A stretch of DNA of 21,421 bases from a virus: IMG/VR virus record IMGVR_UViG_3300033153_002141, positions 1-21,421 of that record, one strand, 5' to 3'. This document shows positions 1 to 7,588 of the stretch, in pieces. How positions within the stretch are numbered: the stretch's first letter is position 1; every line of letters starts with the position of its first letter. The translations under genes and the position numbers were made by a program. The notes beneath the pieces were generated by a model. The model searched no databases and had not been told where the DNA came from. It saw only the letters and a list, made by a program, of their open reading frames with translations.

Positions 1-18
1 CTTAAATGATATTAGTAT

Positions 19-51
19 GCCTTCAGAGTCATTTTAAGACCCCTAGAAGGC
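19..51 (-). other. Imperfect stem-loop after the last gene
   Basis: The arms GCCTTC (19-24) and GAAGGC (46-51) are perfectly complementary. The stem can continue inward with a bulged T and a bulged G to a 7-nt AT-rich loop. It lies just downstream of the stop of the 70-residue gene that ends at 95. No U-tract follows on the minus strand, so it is not a convincing intrinsic terminator. It could be a processing site or chance. Bases 1-94 contain no gene that I can support. Confidence 0.3.
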
Positions 52-94
52 ACAAACTATCTATTACCTATACTAAGGTATTCCTCTAGTCTTT

Positions 95-307
95 TCACTT
101 TTTTAGCATAAGCCTTGTATATTTTACCCAGCAACCAAGGCTACCAAAGAAAGCAATGTATGTAGCATGAAACTTACCTATCTTGCCTACAAGGCAGACA
201 TAGAAGTCTCTAGTGCTGCACTTCTCATCATGAAGCTTACAGCAACCAGAAATATCTTCACCTGCCCATCTCTCTGGAAACCAAGTGCAATAGTCTTTAG
301 ATTTCAT
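95..307 (-). CDS. Small cysteine-rich protein with a phospholipase A2-like motif
   Basis: This 70-residue protein opens with CTWFP (C7-P11) and carries C22-C23-x-x-H26-D27, with further cysteines at 30, 38 and 59. A CCxxHD core is the calcium-dependent catalytic His-Asp site of secreted phospholipase A2. The usual PLA2 signature has two residues between the His and the next Cys; here there are three (D-E-K), so the match is not exact. Residues 46-61 are hydrophobic and the C-terminus is basic, which would suit membrane contact. The start has a good AGGAG site overlapping the end of the upstream gene. The position downstream of the tail-fibre genes is where T7-like phages keep holin and other lysis genes, so a membrane or lysis role is a reasonable inference. 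I recall similar short CTWFP/CCxxHD proteins in phages, but enzymatic activity is not shown by the sequence. Confidence 0.7.
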   Translation of the reverse strand: MKSKDYCTWFPERWAGEDISGCCKLHDEKCSTRDFYVCLVGKIGKFHATYIAFFGSLGCWVKYTRLMLKK

Positions 308-311
308 CTAC

Positions 312-620
312 TTACACTCCTATTATAGCATCACGCTCTGCTCTAAGAGTTATTGCTTCATCATCTAGTTGAGTAAGTCTATCTCTATCTGCTTGGCTAT
401 CTCTGCCATTACCTTTAGCCCTTAAAGAACGAATACTAAGAATATCTATCTCACTAAGCCTAGCATCAATCTCTGCTACTCTATTAGCCTCAATCTCTTC
501 CTGTGTAGGTGCTAACAGTACATCTTTTTCAGCCTCAGTTATAGTAGTTAAACCATCTTTAGGCGTTGCATCATCTTCATAAGCCCATACTTTATTATCA
601 TTATCTTTAAAATATTTCAT
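312..620 (-). CDS. Small tail-fibre-associated protein, possibly an assembly chaperone
   Basis: This is a 102-residue acidic protein. The N-terminus (MKYFKDNDNKVWAYEDD) resembles the opening of many phage tail-fibre assembly proteins: a short beta-hairpin with 'KYF.d..nkv.aye' spacing. From about residue 30 onward it is charged and likely helical (EEIEANRVAEIDARLSEID and similar), consistent with a coiled coil. It starts at an ATG with an AAAGGA site 7 bases upstream. It follows the probable fibre-tip gene directly and ends 4 bases before the PLA2-like gene. The chaperone role is inferred from the N-terminal resemblance, the coiled coil and the location; no catalytic motif is visible. It could instead be a minor structural protein. 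Confidence 0.75.
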   Translation of the reverse strand: MKYFKDNDNKVWAYEDDATPKDGLTTITEAEKDVLLAPTQEEIEANRVAEIDARLSEIDILSIRSLRAKGNGRDSQADRDRLTQLDDEAITLRAERDAIIGV

Positions 621-632
621 ATTATTTCCTTT

Positions 633-1301
633 TTATCTTAATTCTGACCAGGCTGCCAATGAACCTGTTAACCCACTTAATATGTATGTGCTTCCATTTG
701 GAACGACTGTTCTTAATGTTAAAGGAACTCCATTTCCTGATACTGTGTCTGCGACCACACCGGCAACTGTTATAATCCCTGTTTGAATACCAGAAGCAGT
801 TTGTAAAATTGATATATCAATTGGTCTGCCTGTAGTGTTTGTATATGTAACGCCACTTGACCTGCTTCCAGTTACAACAGTCCATGTTTGTGCTAAATCA
901 AATTTAGTAAAACTTCCATACATAGTCATATCACCATGCTCTAGCGTAGCACTTGATACTGTTGGTGTTCCTGTTGGAGTATCTACAGAAGTAAAAGTGA
1001 TAGTATCTGTATCAACTACTGATGCTACTACCCATCTACCATTAGGTGCATTTGTTGTAGCTACTAATCCTGTAACTCTAAAATATTGACCTACTATAAG
1101 ATTGTGAACTGCTGATGTATTTATTGTGATTGTTGTTGTCGCAAAGCTCCAAGAACTAACACCAATACTCTCACCTATTGTTAAGTCACCAATTTTAGTT
1201 TGAGCTGTGCTTATGTTAGTAATACAAAGAGCATCAACTTCTGCTTGAGTGTATATTGTTTCTCCCAAGTCTCTTGCTATTTCTAAATTATCTGCTACCA
1301 T
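633..1301 (-). CDS. Probable tail fibre tip / receptor-binding protein
   Basis: This 222-residue protein is rich in Thr, Ser, Val and Gly, as beta-structured fibre proteins are. The N-terminal 40 residues are mildly helical. The C-terminal part (about 135-222) contains TWTVVTGSRSSGVTYTNTTG followed by alternating hydrophobic strands, a pattern I associate with C-terminal domains of phage fibres and other virion surface proteins (W-x-x-V-T-x-S-R-x-x-G-x-x-Y-x-N). The ATG has an AAAGGAATGATAAA leader. It sits among fibre-related genes, after the DUF4376-type protein and before the small chaperone-like protein. The receptor-binding role is inferred from composition, this C-terminal pattern and context; no enzymatic depolymerase motif was seen. 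Confidence 0.7.
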   Translation of the reverse strand: MVADNLEIARDLGETIYTQAEVDALCITNISTAQTKIGDLTIGESIGVSSWSFATTTITINTSAVHNLIVGQYFRVTGLVATTNAPNGRWVVASVVDTDTITFTSVDTPTGTPTVSSATLEHGDMTMYGSFTKFDLAQTWTVVTGSRSSGVTYTNTTGRPIDISILQTASGIQTGIITVAGVVADTVSGNGVPLTLRTVVPNGSTYILSGLTGSLAAWSELR

Positions 1302-1335
1302 TTTATCATTCCTTTATTTTTATTTATGATTCTAC

Positions 1336-1788
1336 TCATACTATTTCTCCATTAAAGAATTTGTTTCTCTCTACACCAAACCAAATGGCAAAAGCTAACC
1401 AGTCTGCATCAGCTATTGGCATCTTAACACCATTGCTAAAATGAAAGACTGTGCTTGTGAATAACCCAGCCATTTGTTGTACTGTTACTGCTACAACTCC
1501 ATTCTGTGCTTCTTCGTTTAGAGGTATTTGGTACTCTACACCATTGAGGGTGTAAGGTAAACCTATCTCTTTAAGTTCTGAAGTTGTTAGAGGGTCTACT
1601 GCTTTTAATAACCAAGTAGAGCCATCCCAATAATGTTCGTCTGATGGCTTATCATCAATCAAAATAAAAGATTCGTCAGTAACCTCTACAGTTATATCTT
1701 TACCATCAGCATCAAATCTATTTTCTTGTTTAGTTGGTATGCTTGAAGCAACTAAAAAGCTATTGCTTTCTGTATTAAAGTATGTCAT
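1336..1788 (-). CDS. DUF4376-like tail-fibre-associated protein
   Basis: This protein has 150 residues if it starts at the ATG at 1788. The open frame extends to 1824, but the 1788 start forms a TAATG stop-start overlap with the fibre ORF upstream and has a GGAGG site six bases before it, so I chose it. The C-terminal half (NGVEYQIPLNEEAQNGV, then an alternating amphipathic segment and DWLAFAIWFG) has the layout of the DUF4376 domain found in phage tail-fibre assembly and baseplate-associated proteins. The N-terminal part includes HYWDGSTWL, a short Trp-containing hairpin seen in fibre-associated proteins. It probably helps fold or attach the fibre. The family assignment is from memory of the pattern and is moderate; the gene itself is secure. 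Confidence 0.8.
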   Translation of the reverse strand: MTYFNTESNSFLVASSIPTKQENRFDADGKDITVEVTDESFILIDDKPSDEHYWDGSTWLLKAVDPLTTSELKEIGLPYTLNGVEYQIPLNEEAQNGVVAVTVQQMAGLFTSTVFHFSNGVKMPIADADWLAFAIWFGVERNKFFNGEIV

Positions 1789-3050
1789 TATGTAGCCTCC
1801 GCTGTTTTTATGGTACAAGTCCATGATATTGTTGTCGCTGCTATTCCTGTAGCTTTAACAGATAAACCACCATTTGTAGTATCTGCAACTACGGCTATAC
1901 TTGATGCTGATAGAGAAGCATCAGTAAATAGTTGAGTTACTGTCGGTGTTCCAACTAATGCAGTTGTAGAGGCATTAGCTCCTCTTCTAATCAACCCTAC
2001 TACATCAAACATAACAGCAGCAGATCCACCATCATTACCTACAATGATAGCGTAGAATGACTGTGCTGATAAGTCTGGAAGTATCAACTGATTTGTTGCT
2101 GATGCTGCTGCTTGGTCAGAAGTGATTGTTGTTTGTGTTGCATCTGTTGTCTCAACATTAAGTGTGGTTATACCACTCTGCCCTTTACCTACTGTCGTGT
2201 GTGTTCCGATAGCAAACTTAGAATGAATGTTGTTGGTTGTACCAGCTTGACCTATTGCCAAACTATTTAATCCAGTTGGTAATGATGACTGTCCCATTGA
2301 GATAGCACCAGTTGAACGCATACTCATTACATTGTTTGTTTCAGTTGTAGCATGAGAAGCAGAGAAATCAACTTGTGTTCTTGATGCTGTTCCACTAATT
2401 TCCCAATGTCTAAAACTTAATCCTAATTCATTTGCATAAGTTGAGCTAGACAGTCCATTTCTTTGAAGCAGAAGAGTTTTAGCTGCAGCAGTTGTGTCAA
2501 CACCAAGTCCTGTTGCTATTGTTGTTTTACCAGTAGTACCTGTCATGGTTATTTTCTGATGACTAGATACATTAACACCATCACAAGCAATAACGAGTGA
2601 TGTTGCTATTGTTGAAGCATCAATATATTTCTGATACCCTGATGGTGCTGCTGGAAAAAGTATCTTACTCCACGATGTTCCTGAGTCTCCAACATTTAAA
2701 TCACCTGTAACCGTTAAGCTTGAATCAACAGTAGACCCCCAAGAAGCATCAGTTCCATCACTTGTAAAAACCTGACCTACTGTACCAACAGGAAGTCTTG
2801 TTGTAACATTAGAAGCATTTTTAAATATAATATCACCTCTAGTTGTCATAGGGTCAGAAAAACCTCCACCACCAGCAGATGTTGTTCCTTTCCATACCGC
2901 AGCACCTGAAGTAGCATCTAAACACTCATATGCTTCATCTGCTGTAACATCTAACCATTTAGAACCAACTGCATATCCACTTCCTGAGTCATCTGTAACT
3001 GCTGGTGCTACTGTTGCATCTCGTTCTCTGTGCTGAAGCACTTGCATCAT
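1788..3050 (-). CDS. Tail fibre, distal part (second frame of an apparently split fibre)
   Basis: This reading frame encodes about 420 residues of low-complexity, Thr/Ser/Ala/Gly-rich beta-structured fibre sequence. The segment DDSGSGYAVGSKWLDVTADE followed by AYECLDATSG is typical of the middle of long phage fibres rather than of an N-terminus, which suggests that this is the continuation of the fibre encoded at 2989-4605. The frame opens with TTG at 3053 and ATG at 3050 and 3047. I use 3050, but no strong Shine-Dalgarno site precedes it, so it may not be an independent start. The overlap with the upstream frame is about 60 bases and the relation is +1. The C-terminus flows by TAATG into the DUF4376-like gene. 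Either a translated second subunit, a programmed +1 frameshift product, or a fibre broken by an indel or assembly error. Confidence 0.8.
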   Translation of the reverse strand: MMQVLQHRERDATVAPAVTDDSGSGYAVGSKWLDVTADEAYECLDATSGAAVWKGTTSAGGGGFSDPMTTRGDIIFKNASNVTTRLPVGTVGQVFTSDGTDASWGSTVDSSLTVTGDLNVGDSGTSWSKILFPAAPSGYQKYIDASTIATSLVIACDGVNVSSHQKITMTGTTGKTTIATGLGVDTTAAAKTLLLQRNGLSSSTYANELGLSFRHWEISGTASRTQVDFSASHATTETNNVMSMRSTGAISMGQSSLPTGLNSLAIGQAGTTNNIHSKFAIGTHTTVGKGQSGITTLNVETTDATQTTITSDQAAASATNQLILPDLSAQSFYAIIVGNDGGSAAVMFDVVGLIRRGANASTTALVGTPTVTQLFTDASLSASSIAVVADTTNGGLSVKATGIAATTISWTCTIKTAEAT

Positions 3051-4605
3051 CAAGTAAAGCTCTACCAGCAGTAGTCAATGTAGCTACAGCATAAGTATCT
3101 GAAGCAGTTGTGTATATCATCTTATCTGCTGCTGTTGTTAATCCAGCTATTGAAGTTAATCCAGCATCATTAGGCTCATATACTCCTGTGTGTGTATGGT
3201 TACCTATAGCTAGTTGTCCTGCTCCTGTTCCAACATCTCCATTAGTATCAAGTAATTCATAAGTAACATCAGCATCAAGAACATTGGTTGCTGAGTAGGC
3301 TTGAACTGTTGTTCCTATGTCTCCATCAACAACAACATCAGCGTGAGAAGTCTCGTTAGCTGAAGTTACATCTGCTCCTGTTGATACTCCACTAAGTTTA
3401 GTTTTTTCTGTAGCTGTATATACTTTATTAGTTGTTCCATCTACATGATTATCAACATCAAAAGCATCTCCCTCAACAGAAGTAGGGTCATAAGTTGCTT
3501 TAGACATATCTCCTGAACCTGTGGAAACACCATATAATAACACATCAAGGTTATGTCCTGATATTCCTGCTGTAGCTAAAACAACGTTAACCCCACTTGT
3601 TACAGTAACATCTACACCATTTATTAGCTTTAACCCATTTACAAACACATCTATATGTCCTGCATCATAACCTCCATCAATAGGGAAAGTTGTAAGTGAT
3701 ACACCATCATAGTCTCCACTTGCTGAGCCTATTACGAAAGCTTCTCTTGCAGATGCTCCACTTACTACAGGGTCAAGAGTATCCCAAGCTGTTCCATTAT
3801 AGATTTTTAGCTTTTTTGTAACACTATAAAAGTACATGTCTCCCTCATCAGCACTTACTGGGTCTGATGCGAAAACTCCATGATAAATCCCAGTAAACTC
3901 ATCTAAACTTGCTTGAGCTGCACTCTCTGAAGCTGCTGCATTAGTCTCACTTGTAGAAGCTGCTGATTCACTAGCTGCTGCATTAGTTTCAGATGTACCT
4001 GCTGCACTCTCTGAAGCTGCTGCATTAGTCTCACTTGTAGAAGCTGCACTCTCTGAAGCTGCTGCATTAGTCTCACTTGTAGAAGCTGCACTCTCTGAAG
4101 CTGCTGCATTAGTCTCAGATGTACCTGCATTAGTTTCAGATGTTCCTGCTGCTGACTCACTAGCTGCTGCTGCACTCTCTGAAGCTGCTGCTGCTGCTGC
4201 ACTAACTACTGCCTCATCTGCTGCTGTCTCTGCTCTTTCTGCTGAAGGTTGGGCTAATGTAGAACCAAACTCTTCTGATGTAGTAGCTACCTCTAACCAG
4301 AATGTACTATCAGCAGGAGGAGCAACATAGTAAAGAATACTATTATCTACTACTGCCCACTTATCTACTGCCACTAAGTCATCAGATTGAGCAACATCTA
4401 GTCCCCTCTTCCATAGGTTGTCTGGATAACTCCAATCTGCTTGGTCTGTCCCTCCACCTTCTAATTCATCTTCACTCCCATCTGGGTCTAATCCATCATC
4501 ATAGATGTATACATAAGGTCTTGCATATTGTTCACTTCTAATTATGAAGTCACTCAAGAACCTATTTATACTACCATCAGGGTAGAATATCTTGCTGCTT
4601 ATCAT
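2989..4605 (-). CDS. Tail fibre, proximal part with virion-attachment domain
   Basis: This ORF encodes 538 residues. Residues 1-115 form a compact N-terminal domain (IFYPDGSINRFLSDF, then ILYYVAPPADSTFWLEVATT) analogous in size and layout to the tail-attachment domain of T7 gp17; the sequence resemblance is weak. Residues 133-233 are an Ala/Ser/Thr/Glu/Asn-rich repeat region, likely a trimeric helical shaft. Residues 234-525 are mixed beta regions, including GDMYFYSVTKKLKIYNGTAW and HTHTGVYEP. It reaches a typical mid-fibre sequence, ALLDDASASAQR, and then reads TRCNSSTSSYR and stops, while the expected fibre sequence continues in the +1 frame. The start ATG has an AAAGGA site. It lies directly after tail tubular protein B, where T7 would have internal virion genes. 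The fibre identity is strong; the true C-terminus is uncertain. Confidence 0.88.
   Translation of the reverse strand: MISSKIFYPDGSINRFLSDFIIRSEQYARPYVYIYDDGLDPDGSEDELEGGGTDQADWSYPDNLWKRGLDVAQSDDLVAVDKWAVVDNSILYYVAPPADSTFWLEVATTSEEFGSTLAQPSAERAETAADEAVVSAAAAAASESAAAASESAAGTSETNAGTSETNAAASESAASTSETNAAASESAASTSETNAAASESAAGTSETNAAASESAASTSETNAAASESAAQASLDEFTGIYHGVFASDPVSADEGDMYFYSVTKKLKIYNGTAWDTLDPVVSGASAREAFVIGSASGDYDGVSLTTFPIDGGYDAGHIDVFVNGLKLINGVDVTVTSGVNVVLATAGISGHNLDVLLYGVSTGSGDMSKATYDPTSVEGDAFDVDNHVDGTTNKVYTATEKTKLSGVSTGADVTSANETSHADVVVDGDIGTTVQAYSATNVLDADVTYELLDTNGDVGTGAGQLAIGNHTHTGVYEPNDAGLTSIAGLTTAADKMIYTTASDTYAVATLTTAGRALLDDASASAQRTRCNSSTSSYR
3907..4116 (-). repeat. Five 42-bp tandem repeats in the tail fibre gene
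   Basis: The fibre protein repeats a 14-residue unit ETNAAASESAASTS five times in a row (residues 164-233), with small changes such as AAGTS and AAQAS. Degenerate half-units precede it (residues 140-163; bases up to about 4188). At DNA level this is a 42-bp tandem repeat rich in GCTGC on the plus strand. Repeats of this kind form the extended shaft of lambda-Stf-like fibres and commonly change copy number. Confidence 0.9.
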
Positions 4606-4619
4606 TTATTTATTCCTTT

Positions 4620-6908
4620 CTATATTCTTGAAGACCTTTGAAAAAAGAAACCTTCTAAATTTGCTGTAGACAATATGAACCCTTTACTAGGCTCAACTGT
4701 ACTACTACTAAAAGTTATTTCTACTTTCTTACTGTCTGACATTACTGTTACTTTATCATCATCTGTGTATACTCTAGTATAATAAGGGTCATTTTCTACC
4801 CATAGAAGGGTATCATCCCAATCATCTGCATCTACCCAAGCAGTACCAAACATAATATCTTCATCAAATAAACTACTAGCTGTATTAGCTATAGTGGTAA
4901 CATACTTACTGTCATCTTCTATAGTATATTGCATAGTTCTTAATTGGTATCTACCTCTTACTGTACCCTTACCTTCACCATCTCTTATAAAGAACTCAGA
5001 GAACTTAATATGAGAAGTATACTCAGTATCTCCATCAGTAACATTATATCTATCTAAGTAAGATGTATTAGTGAAGTCACCTGGTGTCTCTAATAACATA
5101 TGAGTTAAATCCCCATTCTTGAATAGTATATATAGTTCATTGTTTATAATATGTGTACTTACTATCTCCTTATCAAATGTCCACTTATGAAATGCATTCT
5201 GTAAGTCTTCTTTACCTCTTACTACAGAAGTTAATACAATAAGTTCCTTTGGTGTGTCTGCTATCTCTAAGAAAGTATAGCCTAGTACATCATGTCCTAT
5301 AATTCTACTCACACTCTTATCTATATAAGAAGGGATATGTAGTGTCATAGGGATAGCCTCAGTAACTTGACTTCCTTTATCTGAAATCTTATAAGAATAT
5401 ATCTGACTATACCCACCTGCTTGATTACTGAAGAATATCCTATTACCAATAGCCTTAGCATTAGCTCCTTTACCATAAGTATAATTACTTAAAGGGGAGA
5501 TATCTGCTGAGTTAGGTGTTAAAGGTCCTTCTAAAGCAGTCAACTGAAACTGTGTATCATCAGAGAATAGTACAAGACTACCTGCTGTGCTTACTGCATG
5601 TCTCAGAATAGTTACATCTGTACTAGCTACTGCTAAGTCAATAACATCATCATCTAATACATTCTGGATAGTACTTACAAAGAACTTACCATACTCTCCT
5701 GTTGAAGATAGTATAATATTATCATCTGTAAGAAATCCTAATCTATTCTTATGGAAGAAGATGTTGTTTAAAGTATTCCCTATAAATGAGGGGTCTTGTA
5801 GTTCATCTAATCCACCTGATGTTCTGCTTTCCCATTTAGATACACCATCTAATGCACTACCATCTGTTATAATACCTTCATACTCATCAAACAAGAAACC
5901 ACCTGTAAGTCTATATAATACATGTGGCATTGTTGCTGGGTCTAGTGTAGTCTTTACACCTGGTGCAGTTGTTTCTTTCCAAGTCTTAGTTGAATCAGAA
6001 TACTTAAGGAAGTAGTCATCAAACTCTGCTGAAGTACCTCCTGATATCTTTACAATGAAACCATCTAAGGCTGCTGGTATCTGAGCTGGTAGCTTCTCAG
6101 CATCATCTAGTGTAGTCCATACACCTAATGAAGCCTCATTTCCAAATGTATCATCCCAAGACCAATCAGTTCCCGCAAAGTTATCATTATAAGCAACACT
6201 CCCACTAAAACTAGTAGCCAGACTATATACATAATCATCTTTAATTGCTTCTGCTATCTTCTTAGAAGTATTTACATCTATAGGTGTCTCTCCTGGTCTT
6301 GTATCTTCTGTAGCTGCAACAGTTGTGCCATTCAATCTATATTCATATCCAAGCATTAGGCTGCCTGATGTAATAGGGTCTGTACCTGATTGCTTCTGTT
6401 GTGATACTACTGATGTAGTTTTCTTAATCCAATAAAAAGCCATATCTTCATAACCATCAGAAGTAGAAACAGCAGAAGTCATATCTATTGTCTTTGTCTT
6501 ATTGATAAGGAATGTGTGGTCTCCTATAGTTAAGGCCTCAAAAGACTCCTTAGCTGTATCACTACCACTTACCTGTAGATAAGTATGTACAGTAGAGTTC
6601 TTATAAAGGAAAGCTCCTGTATTAGCATTAAATACATGTATATATCCATCACCAGGTATTATTACTATATACTGTTCTGTACCTGTACCTCTATCATAAG
6701 AGTATACATAGGCATCTGTAAGGTCAGCAGGTACTCCTGAGAGATTAGCTACTTCCTGTATAGGGTTCCTTCTAAGAACACCTCTAGTTAGAGAAGGAGT
6801 ACAATTCTCCATCTCCTCTACCTGACTATCAAATCTTCCTTCTTGATATTGTTGTGTAACTCCTGCATTCAATGATGAGAGAGTATTATTTACTAGTGAA
6901 CCTGGCAT
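4620..6908 (-). CDS. Tail tubular protein B (T7 gp12-like nozzle)
   Basis: This 762-residue protein is close in length to T7 gp12 (794). It forms the nozzle below the adaptor ring through which DNA leaves the short tail. Recognisable features are the N-terminal GSLVNNTLSSLNAGVTQQYQ and RFDSQVEEMENCTPSLTRGV (gp12-like proteins start with a 'GVSQQ...R...Q...N....GL..R' stretch) and a central FFHKNRLGFLTDDNIILSS (residues roughly 390-410), followed by VLFSDDTQFQL; both are diagnostic for the family. The ATG at 6908 lies 3 bases after the tail tubular A stop, with a GGGAG site inside that gene's end. The order capsid, tube A, tube B, fibre supports the call. No internal virion protein genes follow, unlike T7. 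Confidence 0.95.
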   Translation of the reverse strand: MPGSLVNNTLSSLNAGVTQQYQEGRFDSQVEEMENCTPSLTRGVLRRNPIQEVANLSGVPADLTDAYVYSYDRGTGTEQYIVIIPGDGYIHVFNANTGAFLYKNSTVHTYLQVSGSDTAKESFEALTIGDHTFLINKTKTIDMTSAVSTSDGYEDMAFYWIKKTTSVVSQQKQSGTDPITSGSLMLGYEYRLNGTTVAATEDTRPGETPIDVNTSKKIAEAIKDDYVYSLATSFSGSVAYNDNFAGTDWSWDDTFGNEASLGVWTTLDDAEKLPAQIPAALDGFIVKISGGTSAEFDDYFLKYSDSTKTWKETTAPGVKTTLDPATMPHVLYRLTGGFLFDEYEGIITDGSALDGVSKWESRTSGGLDELQDPSFIGNTLNNIFFHKNRLGFLTDDNIILSSTGEYGKFFVSTIQNVLDDDVIDLAVASTDVTILRHAVSTAGSLVLFSDDTQFQLTALEGPLTPNSADISPLSNYTYGKGANAKAIGNRIFFSNQAGGYSQIYSYKISDKGSQVTEAIPMTLHIPSYIDKSVSRIIGHDVLGYTFLEIADTPKELIVLTSVVRGKEDLQNAFHKWTFDKEIVSTHIINNELYILFKNGDLTHMLLETPGDFTNTSYLDRYNVTDGDTEYTSHIKFSEFFIRDGEGKGTVRGRYQLRTMQYTIEDDSKYVTTIANTASSLFDEDIMFGTAWVDADDWDDTLLWVENDPYYTRVYTDDDKVTVMSDSKKVEITFSSSTVEPSKGFILSTANLEGFFFQRSSRI

Positions 6909-6911
6909 ATT

Positions 6912-7568
6912 CTAAAACTCCCTTCTACCTTTATTTCCATATAATCCTTTGACTAAGTAACCGTTATGTATTCTAGTAGATACCCTACTATTACCTATAC
7001 CATAATCTTGTGACTGTAGCTGTCTTCTCTGTAAGTTAATAAGAGTATCACTCTCATCTCTAACAGTAAAACTATCTAACTCAGCAGAACCTATAACCTT
7101 CTGATGGAACTTCCTTGCAGCTCTCATAGTTATATATTCATATGCTTCAGGAGGCAAGTCACTATAATCAACTAACCATACTATGTCTGCCTCTAGTGTT
7201 TGCTCTATTATATATGTCTTATTAAGGTAATCATATACTCCTTCACTCTTTAATGTATACTGATGCTTATAACTTGAATTACCAAAGTCTGCTCTCAATG
7301 TATTAGGAGGCATATTAATAAAATCATTACTGTCTGGAAATAGTTTGAAGTCATAATCAGTATTAAAATACCAACCTCTTGTCTGTACTTCTACCATTGT
7401 CTTCTCTACTATTCTCTTAGCAGTCTCTCCATCTGTTCCCAAAGGAAGAGTGTCTACAACAGTCTCTGAAGTAAAAGGAACCTCGCCTATACTCAAAAGA
7501 CAATCATTTATCATGTCCAACTTACTTTTAGCATATACAGTCCCATCTGAGAATATCACATCTGCCAT
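6912..7568 (-). CDS. Tail tubular protein A (T7 gp11-like adaptor)
   Basis: This 218-residue protein is slightly longer than T7 gp11 (196). It forms the dodecameric adaptor ring between portal and nozzle. The N-terminus KLDMINDCLLSIGEVPF is the family's opening helix ('A.n.mL..iGe.p'), followed by the pattern MVEVQTRGWYFNTDYDFKL (W/Y/F in 'v...GW.fN.....L') and FINMPPNTLRAD. A later segment PPEAYEYITMRAARKFHQKV is the usual C-terminal helical signature. The start at 7568 has an AAAGGAG site. It is separated from the upstream HNH gene by 20 bases and is followed 3 bases later by tail tubular B. Confidence 0.93.
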   Translation of the reverse strand: MADVIFSDGTVYAKSKLDMINDCLLSIGEVPFTSETVVDTLPLGTDGETAKRIVEKTMVEVQTRGWYFNTDYDFKLFPDSNDFINMPPNTLRADFGNSSYKHQYTLKSEGVYDYLNKTYIIEQTLEADIVWLVDYSDLPPEAYEYITMRAARKFHQKVIGSAELDSFTVRDESDTLINLQRRQLQSQDYGIGNSRVSTRIHNGYLVKGLYGNKGRREF

Positions 7569-7588
7569 TTATCTTACTCCTTTATTAT

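Noticed and set aside
1789-1824. Upstream extension of the DUF4376-like gene to 1824
   Set aside because: The ATG at 1788 has GGAGG and a TAATG junction with the preceding stop; the extra 12 residues would overlap the fibre end without a ribosome site.
3907-4116. Tandem repeats as a possible CRISPR array
   Set aside because: The units are contiguous 42-bp direct repeats without unique spacers and encode an in-frame fibre shaft.
3903-4202. A Gln-rich 99-residue reading frame on the minus strand (QQLQRVQ-type repeats)
   Set aside because: It is an alternative frame of the Ala/Ser fibre repeats; the poly-Gln composition simply follows from GCAGC-type repeats. It has no ribosome site and no neighbour coupling.
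5587-6015. A 142-residue reading frame on the plus strand
   Set aside because: It lies wholly opposite the well-supported tail tubular B gene, and its Ser/Leu/Pro-rich composition is what the reverse complement of this phage's codons gives. The same holds for all other plus-strand frames seen (for example 16900-17247 and 19740-20081).
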